Below are positions 1 to 9,300 of a DNA stretch of 12,071 nucleotides, in pieces; positions within the stretch are counted from its first letter, which is position 1; each line of letters opens with the position of its first letter. This DNA is from an uncultured bacterium. Lineage in GTDB: Bacteria > Cyanobacteriota > Vampirovibrionia > Gastranaerophilales > Gastranaerophilaceae. Under the pieces are notes generated by a model that saw nothing but the letters and a program-made list of their open reading frames with translations, was not told the origin of the DNA and did no database searches. The stretch is taken from positions 1-12,071 of the forward strand of contig CAMVQX010000038.1 in NCBI GenBank assembly GCA_947169755.1. Direction: 5' to 3'. The position numbers and the translations under genes were made by a program.

Positions 1-195
1 AGTTTGAGTTCTCATAGGAAATGTAAAATAGGGGTCTTTTGTAGCGTTTACATCCAAATCAAATGTATCTGCAAATTGCGCACAAGCTCCTCTAAGTTGA
101 AGTTTCTCTTGTGGTATTGGTTTATTATATTTATCAAATAGATTTATATTTATATTTCCTGTAAATATAGTTTGGGTAATTGTATTTATTCTCAT
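1..195 (-). CDS. Hypothetical protein, 5' part only (left edge)
   Basis: Reading the minus strand from ATG at 195-193 gives 65 codons with no stop before the window ends, so the gene is cut by the left edge. The start is supported by a GGAG Shine-Dalgarno sequence seven bases upstream. An earlier ATG (about 215) meets TGA after seven codons, so 195 is the first usable start. The product begins MRINTITQTIFTGN and has no signal peptide. It contains a polar, proline-containing stretch and a single Cys-containing motif (LRGACAQFADTF). I do not recognise a family. It is transcribed away from the giant gene and shares the AT-rich region between them. Codon use resembles the rest of the window. Confidence 0.6.
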   Translation of the reverse strand, partial: MRINTITQTIFTGNININLFDKYNKPIPQEKLQLRGACAQFADTFDLDVNATKDPYFTFPMRTQT

Positions 196-339
196 GTCTT
201 GTCTCCGTCTTGCATTAAAATCCGTAAAAAATTTTTTTTGATAATTAGTTAAGTATTGTAAATTTTTTTTTAAAATTACTGAAGAAATTAAGACATTTTG
301 CCGACTAGCTATGTATAGGAAAAAGTTAATAGGTGGACT
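196..339. other. AT-rich divergent intergenic region with A/T tracts
   Basis: This 144-bp gap separates two divergently transcribed genes, so promoters for both should lie here. It contains a self-complementary A6T6 block (226-237) inside a longer A/T run and a T9 tract (263-271). The two are about 30 bp apart, a pattern typical of intrinsically bent or nucleoid-protein-bound DNA. For the plus strand the only candidates are weak: TTAAGA (288-293) with TGTATA (312-317), spacing 18. The giant gene's ribosome site is a short AGGTGG (331-336) only three bases before its ATG. No RNA gene or terminator with a stem was found. Confidence 0.45.
255..283 (-). promoter_or_regulatory. Possible sigma70-type promoter for the small minus-strand gene
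   Basis: On the minus strand TACAAT (260-255, one mismatch to TATAAT) lies 17 bases downstream of a poor -35 candidate, TTCAGT (283-278). A start near 248 would leave an untranslated leader of about 50 bases before the ATG at 195. In such AT-rich DNA a match of this quality can arise by chance. Confidence 0.3.
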
Positions 340-3300
340 ATGGCAGGCGAAGAAGTTAGACTAGGCAATAAAAACAGAGTAGTTGACATGAACAGCATCA
401 AAGGCGGCGTAAGAAGAGACCAGCTTAAAAATGATGCTCAGCGTGCCATATTTGACGCATTGAATAATGTAAAAAGTAATAGCGGTGCTGGCGATGAAAT
501 GCTTGACGCTCAAGAAATTTCTGCAGCTATAGGAATGTTGTTAGAAGAAGATAAGGGTGATGGAAAGCTTGCCGGTAGTGATATAGGAAGAATTTTTGAA
601 CGTCTTGGCTTGAAAGGTCAGAAGTTTACAGTTGACGGGAAAGAAAGAAAACTTAAAAAAGAAGATTTATTTGAAGTAATAGAATTACTTTCTCAATCCA
701 GTGATGCCATAGAAACTTCTGAAGTTGTAGGTGAAGGTGCAGAAAGAACTATCAAAATTACTTATAAAGATGGCTCAAAACAAACTATTAATAATGATGG
801 TTCTTTGGAACACAGTTTTACTGATAACGAAGGTAATACGGTTACAACATTACAAGACAAAGATAAACATTATGTAAGCCAAAACAGAGTTTTAGCTAAC
901 GGAAGCACAGAAGATACAGAATACAGAGTAGTTGATGGCAGAGATGTAGCTGTAAAAGTAACTACAGTGAGTGACGAAGGTAAGACTACAACTGTTAAAG
1001 AATCTGGTGATGATGGCGTAATCAGAAGAGAAACTGTAGATAAATCTGATACAGGCTTGCACTCAGTCACAGATTATGAAAGTGGCTTGGCAACAAAAAC
1101 AGTTGCAAAACAGGGTGAAGTAGAAGAAACTTTTGAATATGATCAATTTGGTAAAAATCCAAGATTGAAACATAGAGTAGAAGATTTAGGCAGCGATAAA
1201 ACAAGAACAACTGATATTGAATACACAGAAGACGGTCAAGTCGAAACAACTACGGAAACCGGTGGCAGAACATCCGTTTTAACGAAGAAAAATGTTCAAT
1301 TAGAAGGCGGCAACACAGCACTTGTTCCGACAGAAGAAGTAATTACCGAAGGAGATAAAAGAACCGAAAGAACATTCCAAGCTGTGCAAACTGAAAATGG
1401 AAATGTAGGTTCAGTTGTTACTAAAGAAGTTACAACAGAACCAAATTCAACAACAATAGTTTTATATGATTATAATCAAGGTTTGAAACAAGAAACTAAA
1501 GAGTACAAAAATGGTAATAAAACACAAGATATCTATGATATGAAGCAAAATGCTGAAACCGGTGCAATTGAGTATGAAAAACTTCAGCAAACAAAAGTTA
1601 TTAATGGAAAAACATACCAAGTACAATACGAAAACGGGTGCGCAAAAGGTATAGTTGTACAGTTTGGTGAAAGTGCTGATAAAATAGCCTCAAAATTCGG
1701 TTGCACAAAAGAAGCATTGTTTGCGGCAAATCCCGGAACAGTAAAAGGCAAAGGTAAAAATCGTCATTTTAATGCAGGTGATGTAATCAATGTTCCTGGT
1801 GAAGTTTCTGCCGATAAAGCATTTAAAGGCAGAGATACCAGAGAAGTTGCTATTGCAAAACAACGAAAGCATGAAGCTGAAGTTCAACGCGATAAGCAAC
1901 TTCGTGCAATGGGATTGAAAAACTATAATGGCGCCGGGAAAAAAATAACATATGGTGGTAAAACGTATACGGTTATTGGTACAAAAACAAACCGTGAAAG
2001 ATTATTAGTAATGGATGATAAAGGTAATGTATATACTGCATCACACTTTGCAAAACCTGATAACCCTTCAGATACACCGAAAATTTTGGATCAAGGGTAT
2101 GTTTATAGGACAGATTATTATGATAAGAATGTAAAAATTCCTTCAAAAGTTCGTACTGTAGGTGAAGGTAAGCAAGCGAAAAAATATGTTGTTGCTCCTG
2201 ATGAAATTCAAGCACAAAATATAAAACATCGTGAGTTTAAAAGAGAAATCGTATATGATTATAACGGAGGTACTCATTGTACCAAAGGTACAATGGATCA
2301 TGGTTATCATCCTCAAAAAGTTCAACTAATAAGCGGTGATTGGCGTGATTATTTGTCTGCGGCAGATAGATATGTAGAAGCTAAAGACAAGCAAAATGCT
2401 GGCTCTGCTACATATGGTGTGTCAAATGTTAGAACAATTTGTGGTAATAGTGGAACACCTTATTACTTTGACCTTGATGGTAATGGTAATCCTATACAAT
2501 GTGATACCAAAGTTGTAGAAACACAGATTGGTTCTGCTATTGCAAATGATATCATAAAAGCTGGCAATGGTGCAGGTACAGATGAAGCTGCTATTATAAC
2601 CGCGAATTCACGAATTAACTCACCCGGGATATTATCTGCAGTTAGTTCTGCTATTAACCAAAAAGGAGAAGGTTCTTATGAATCGTACTTACACTCTGAA
2701 TTTAGTGCAGATGAAGTTTGGGTATTGAAAGCTGATTGGGTTGCCAATAATGCAGTAACTGATCAAGCTCAAAGAAACACTATAATTGGCACAAATATTA
2801 CAACTTACGGTAATAAAAAAGAAAATATGCAGGCAGGTTTAAGAGCTTGTAATACTCGTGCTGATTATGATGGCGCTATGCAAAGCGCTGCTGATTATAA
2901 TGCTTCAAAAGGATATAAAGCTGTATTTAATAATCAAAATGCATTGAGTACATTAATATATCACCAAATGGATAAAGATCCTGAAGATATTCAGGCAGCT
3001 AATAATGCATTACTCAAATCTGCAACAATCAATTATGAACATCCATTCTTGACTTATGACGAACAAGTCAGATTCAGAGCAGAAGAAGGTTTCCATTTTA
3101 TCAAGGCTGCAGACGACAGAGTTGTATTTAAGGGTAACGGTTTAGCTGATGAGGTAGAACAAGCAATTGCTACACAGAATGCTGATGTTATCCACGGTAT
3201 CGATTTGTTATGCCAAGAAAAAGAAATGGGTGCATTAGAAGATTTAAGTTGTGTAGAAAGAGCAGATGCGCAGGGTAGAGGCGTAAAAGGGAATATCGAA

Positions 3301-6300
3301 ACTCTTTTATGCATAGGCGGTTATAAAGCAGATTTAACTCCGGAACAAAATGCTGAAATGGCTGCACGTTATTTTAGTATGTCTATTGATTATAGCGAAG
3401 CTGCACAAGATCTTTTGGATACACCGTTTCAGTCTACAGTGACCGGTAATACAGGATTTTCTCAATGTGCTAGAATTGTTCATGCTTATGAATCATCGCA
3501 AAGAGATGCGGCTATGGGAAATAGAGTATTCTTAACGAAAGAAGCTTATGATATTTTCTGCAAAAAATATCCGGATCTTGTTAAAATGGTTGACAAATCA
3601 AAATTGAGTTTTGAAGGAGCTTCAAATTTAAGCCAAGATAAGATTGATGCAAATATGCAGTTATATAATCAGTTTGTACGCAGTGTAGATGCAAGTCAAT
3701 TAAATGCATATAATGCTGTATCTTCAGGTGGTTGGCTTGATACATTTGTTAACGATTTCCGTTCACAAATTGGGCTTGGTGTAACAAAAGCGGATCTTGT
3801 AAGAATATATCAAAATTTGAACGGCGAGGGTAAACGTAAATTGCAACTTGCCGCAGAAGGTAGATTGGTTGATGCATCAGGTAAACATATTTCATTTGAA
3901 GATTATTTGGCGTCACTTGGTGGAGAAAAATTATCTGAAAATCTAGCAGGAATGACTGAAAATTACCAGACTTCGCAAGAATATGGTAAGATGGCTACAG
4001 TTATGCTTGCAACTATGCCTGCTGGTATGGGAGTAGGTGGTCTTATTGGTAAAGGATTGACTGCTTGGGTAGGGGCTGCAGAGGGGTCTTTGTCATATGG
4101 GGCTATTATGGCTACATCGGTAGGTATGGCAACAGGTACGGCAGATTATGCTATGAATAGGTCAAATATTCAAACCAGTGCTACAGGCAATACTATTGAA
4201 TCTCGTTCTGCAACTCTTAATAATTCAGTTATGAACGGCGTATTGACAGGTGCTGGTGCCGGAGTAGGTATGGCAACTTCAAAATTGTATCTTGGTGCAG
4301 AAACTGCAACAAGAAGCATTGCCGGACATGCCCTTGCTTATACTCTTGATGTTGGTGCTGATATTGGAGCATTTGCAGGATACAATCAGTTATTTAACGG
4401 AACAACTCAAGGGTGGAAAGAGACCATGTGGTTCTCCTTAGGAGGTAATGCATTTGGTCATTTTATGGCTGCAGGTCATGGAAAAGCTGCTAATACTAAT
4501 ACTGAAAGTAATACACCTGTTCTTGATAGAGTTTCTAAACCGGCTCCGACTTCGTCTAATGAACCTAAAGTTAATAAATCTGTGGCCGATAACAGCAGTG
4601 TTCCAGTTGGTGATTTTGGAAGACAATCAAGAACCGGCAAGCCTACAGAAAAAGTACAGGCAATTGAAGCTGAAGTTAAAAATGTAGCTGAACACTCAAC
4701 AAGTGGCGTTGAATTAGCTACAACCAGACGTGAGGTTTCAGCAATTGCAAACAGAGACATAAGACGTCAGCACCTTAAAACATTAGACGAAGCTGCTCAA
4801 AAATTGCCACCAAAGGAAAAAGCAATATACGAACAGCAATGTGCTGAATTTGACAGAATTGATGCTCAAAATATTTTGAATAGCAGAAATTCTTTAGTTC
4901 CTGAAGATTGTGCGGTTTTGGAACGTTATATTGACCAAAATGCTCACAATTCTGAAGCATTAGCAGAAATTGAAGGCCAACTAAAGGGCAAAAACTTTGG
5001 TGATGACAACGCAAGAGCTTGTTATGACCGAGTTCAAAAACATTTAGACAAGGTGAAAGCTCAAAATGAACCTGCTATGACTATGGATGAGCTATCTGAT
5101 CTTGTTGCTCAGAAAAAAGCTGCAGGAAAGAGCTTTAGTGAAACAGAAGTTCCGGAAGTTGTTAAATTGATTGAAAAATGTACTAATGAAGAATTTGCGC
5201 AGATTGATCAAATGATAACAGGTGATGTAAGGAAAAATCCTGGGGTTAAAGGAGCTTTGAAAGAGCGTGCCGAAGCTATAAGACAAGAAAAAGCCAAAAT
5301 TGTTAATGACGAAGCTCCAAAAGCAGAAGAAGCACGCCAGGCAGACGAAGCACGTAAAGCAGACGAAGCACGCCAGGCAGACGAAGCACGCCAGGCAGAA
5401 GAAGCGCGTAAAGCAGACGAAGCACGTCAAGCAGAAGAAGCGCGCCAAGCAGAAGAAGCACGCCAGGCAGAAGAAGCACGTCAAGCAGAAGAAGCGCGCC
5501 AGGCAGACGAAGTTCATGAGGCTCAAGTTGAACAAAAATCTAAAAATATTAAAGACCTTGCAGATAAAATTAACTTAAAAGAATTGAGCGCAAGCGCAAG
5601 AGAAACTTGGCAATCTTTCAAGACACAATTATCAAATGTAGGAAAGATGTCTGTTGAGGAATTGAGATCTTTGGGCAATAGAATGGTTCAATTTGCAAAA
5701 ACTCAAGCCAAAGCTGTACAAGCCCAAATAAAACCAATTTTAGATGAGTTGAAAAATCTTATCAAGATTAAGGGTAAAAAAGCAGAGGCACCATTAAAGG
5801 CTGAAGCAAATTCTGAACCTTATAAATATGTAGAAAGAGCAGAAGAAGTATTCACTTATCAAACTTGTGAAGTATTGCGTGAACAACTTCCAAATCAAAG
5901 AAGTGTAATTCTAAATAAAGAAGATGTTGTATACATCGTTAAGAATGAAAACGGAAAACTTGTAGTTACAGATAAAATGAATAAAAATGAATTATGCAGG
6001 GTTAGTGGAAATGATGGCAGGGAATTGCCGCTGAATTATGTTTCTAATTCATTAGAAGTTCGTCAATCATTAAATGGAGCAATTGATGGTGGTGCATATA
6101 CATCAAGTGTAGAATCTTATACACAGACAATTCAAACAGCACATAAAGTAGCGTATCAAGGTGCTGAAGGTGATAAATTCTATTATATGAAAAATGGCAA
6201 GTTGTATGAGATGAAAGCCGGTCAGTTGCATAACTATGATGGTTTAAGCAATAATTATGTAACTAAAGCACAAGAAATTGAGCAAATTGCAAGAAATTAT

Positions 6301-9300
6301 GGAGATCCATATTCTACAACTGGCAATTCTTCTATCAAATTGGATGGTATTAGTAGAAATAATTTGCCTAACAATATGGGTACACGTCATTTTTATCCCA
6401 GTGCAGATGCTCACAATCAATACTTTGCGCAAATGCATAGAACTGCGAATGAAGCATTAGAGATGATTGAACGTGGTATTAATACACCAGCACAACAACG
6501 AGCATTTTTGGAAAAATTAGCTGAACATTATCAATATGCTGCGAATGTCAGACCATTTCCACAAATAAATAATTCTTTGTTTATGAATGAAGTTAATACT
6601 TTGTTAACAAGAGCAGGTATGGATGCTATGCCGCACGGAATATTAGATCATGCGGCTCAGAGATTACAACCAAAAGCTTTCAAAAAATATTTTGTAGATC
6701 AATATTATGCTACAAAAACACCAGTGTATAAATCAGCAGGCGGTGACACAATTATTCTTTCAGCTGGCTATAGACAACCGCATGCACAACAACCTGCAGC
6801 ATCGCAAGCTAAACCTGTAGCAGAACAAAAACAATCAGGTGTAAAAGTTTCAAATGATGCTGCTGATGGTGTTGAAGTTGTCGGTTATGTAGCTCCTGAT
6901 GGTCAAAAAGTTTATTATGTAGATGCTGATGCTCCTGAAGGCGTAAGAGTTGTAAGAGATGGAACAACAAGTGAAGATTATATTGATTTAGCTACCACCG
7001 AAGGACAAAGACGATTAAGAGAAGAACAAAACAGATTAGATCAACAAGCAATTGATGATGCTGCTGCGGCTATGTACTATGAAGAACAACAACACTTGTT
7101 TGAACAAGATTTTGGACATGATGATTTTGGATTAGATTTTGGTGATGATGGTGGATTCGGTTTATTTGGTAAGACCGGCACAAATGATCCGCATGTTGAA
7201 TATGCAAAAGGTCATAATCCTGCATCTGCTGCTCAAAGGAAGGTTACTCAACAGTGGATTTTAGACGGTTTGAATGAACAGCCCAAAGTGCCTTTGGCAT
7301 CTGCTGCAAGATCAAATGAAGTTACAAAAGGTATCCTTACAGGTGAATTGAAGAACCAATTAACTCAACGTTATGAAAGAATGGGACAAGTGTTCAATGA
7401 TATAACAAGTAAAAATTCTGCACATATTCGCGATTTCGCAAAAACTCATTCAAGACAAGAAGTCGCAGACGAAATTGCAAGAATTTTTACTAAAGAACTT
7501 GGGTTGCCGGAAGGATTAAAGGTTGAATTTGGCAGTGTCGACGGTGCTCAAGGTGCGGCTGACTGGGTTAATGGTAGAATCCTTATCCATAACGATGTGA
7601 CTAATCTCGGTGAATTGACAGAAATAATTGCACACGAATATGTTCATATGATTCAATTCAGAGATGTTGCAGCTCAATATGGTCCGCAGGGTATCAAAGA
7701 AATGATTATCGGTAACAATCCGAAAATGACACCTGCTCAACAACAAGCAAATATTGATGCAGCACTAAATAATCCTTATAACAAAAGATTGATAGCTGAT
7801 GGACAAAAAGCTCAAACCGGTTCAATAAATGACTATATGGCTCGTATATATAAAGATGAATTTACATCACCTTTAGCACCGGATAATGCAGGGTATACTG
7901 CACAAGTTTCAGAAGGAGGAGCATATTTCCTAGGTTCAGGAAGAGCTAGTCAAGGTGCAAAGGAATTGTCTGATGTTAGTCTGCATACAGGTCAGGAACC
8001 GACTTATGATGCTGTAGCTGCAAAACGAGCTAGTATCAGAAAACAAGTTGAGCAAGGTGAAAATCCTACACTTAACAGTCGTGTTGATAACACTGTAAAA
8101 GAATTACCCGAAGGAACACGTATTAATAATGATGGTACAATAACTCGCACCGGAGATTTTGAAGGAGTTTTATTACCAAAAGGTCAAACTGCTGAACAAA
8201 CAAGATCAGTTCTAACAGATTCAGAAACTAAAAATATTAAGGAAACTCAACTTAGAGGTGAAATCGAAGACCCACAAGTGGTAATTGATGTTATAGATAA
8301 AGTCAATGCCAGATTAGCTAATGGTGAAATGCCTTCAATTGAGTGGATTAATGAGTATGCAAATGAACTAGGTGTTACTCCAATGGGATTGAGGTCTGCT
8401 ATAGACAAAGTTGCGCCTAAAATTGACAGATTTGGTTCGATTAAAACTGCATTAACCAAGAGTAAAGCTGAAGTTGAAGCTAATTGGGGAAAAGGTTTGA
8501 AAAAAGCTGTTGATCAATACAGAGCTAGACGTGAACTTTTCTCTGAAGAAGAAATAAAAGCAAAAGCTCAAGCTAAAGCAGAAGCTGAAACTCAAGCTAA
8601 AGCAGAAGCCGCTAAAAAGGCTGAAGATGCTCGTATAAAAGAAGAAAATCGCAAGCTTGAAGAACAAAAAAGAGAGGAAATGCAGAAACGTTTTGATGAA
8701 GCGCAAAGAAGAGCTGAACAAGAAACTATTCAACAAAAACAACAATTAATTGATGAATTAAGAGGTGAAGAATTTAGAGATGCTGATTTATCGGCAATCG
8801 AAGATTTGGATAACCGAATTTCAGTTTTGGAATTGATGAAAGAGTACAAAACTGCAAATAAACCATATGATGAGATGAAAATTAGAAGTGATTTACTTGA
8901 TAGAGGAATTTATGATGGTCAAAAACACGGCCCAGAATTCGAAGCGATAAGAAAAACTTTATATCCAAAAGAAGCAAGATATGCTGAATTACAAAAAACA
9001 TATGATATTATTGGACGACAAACTTTAGAAATAAGAGATGAAATTATTGCCCAAATAAAAACTATGCAAAAGCAGGGTGCTCCAATTTCTCCAAATGTTA
9101 TAGATGAACTTATCAATGCTCATGATTTCATTTATGTACATGATGTTTCGTATGTATATGATAATCCGCTTAGAAAAAGTATTATGCAAGAACCAGAATT
9201 GAAAGCTTATTTTGATGACAATTATTTTGGGTTATATGACAATCCAAAATATGAGTTAGATGTTGAATATCTGCCAGATGCAATAGAAAGCGTGAATAAA

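Noticed and set aside
232..239. T-run as a terminator for a gene to the left
   Set aside because: No GC-containing stem precedes it, and the only gene to the left is transcribed away from it on the minus strand.
3772..3786. Second annexin calcium site (GLGVT at residues 1145-1149)
   Set aside because: An extra Val breaks the GxGT rule and no clear acidic partner was seen at the right distance. It is kept only as a weak possibility in the annexin entry.
4438..4760. Overlapping small frames on both strands inside the giant gene
   Set aside because: They lie within the low-complexity linker of the giant protein, lack ribosome sites, and have the composition of shadow frames.
5323..5520. CRISPR-like array
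   Set aside because: Units are 18 bp, contiguous with no spacers, and perfectly in frame inside a coding sequence.
5092..5578. Long Cys/Phe-rich minus-strand frame and Lys/His-rich plus-strand frame across the repeat
   Set aside because: Both are other-frame readings of the 18-bp tandem repeat, which stays open in several frames because each unit is a multiple of three with no stops. There is no independent start signal or family resemblance.
8452..8745. Phe/Ser-rich minus-strand frame that looks like membrane segments
   Set aside because: It is the antisense reading of the Lys/Glu/Ala-rich helix; AAA/GAA codons read backwards as TTT/TTC. No start signal supports it.
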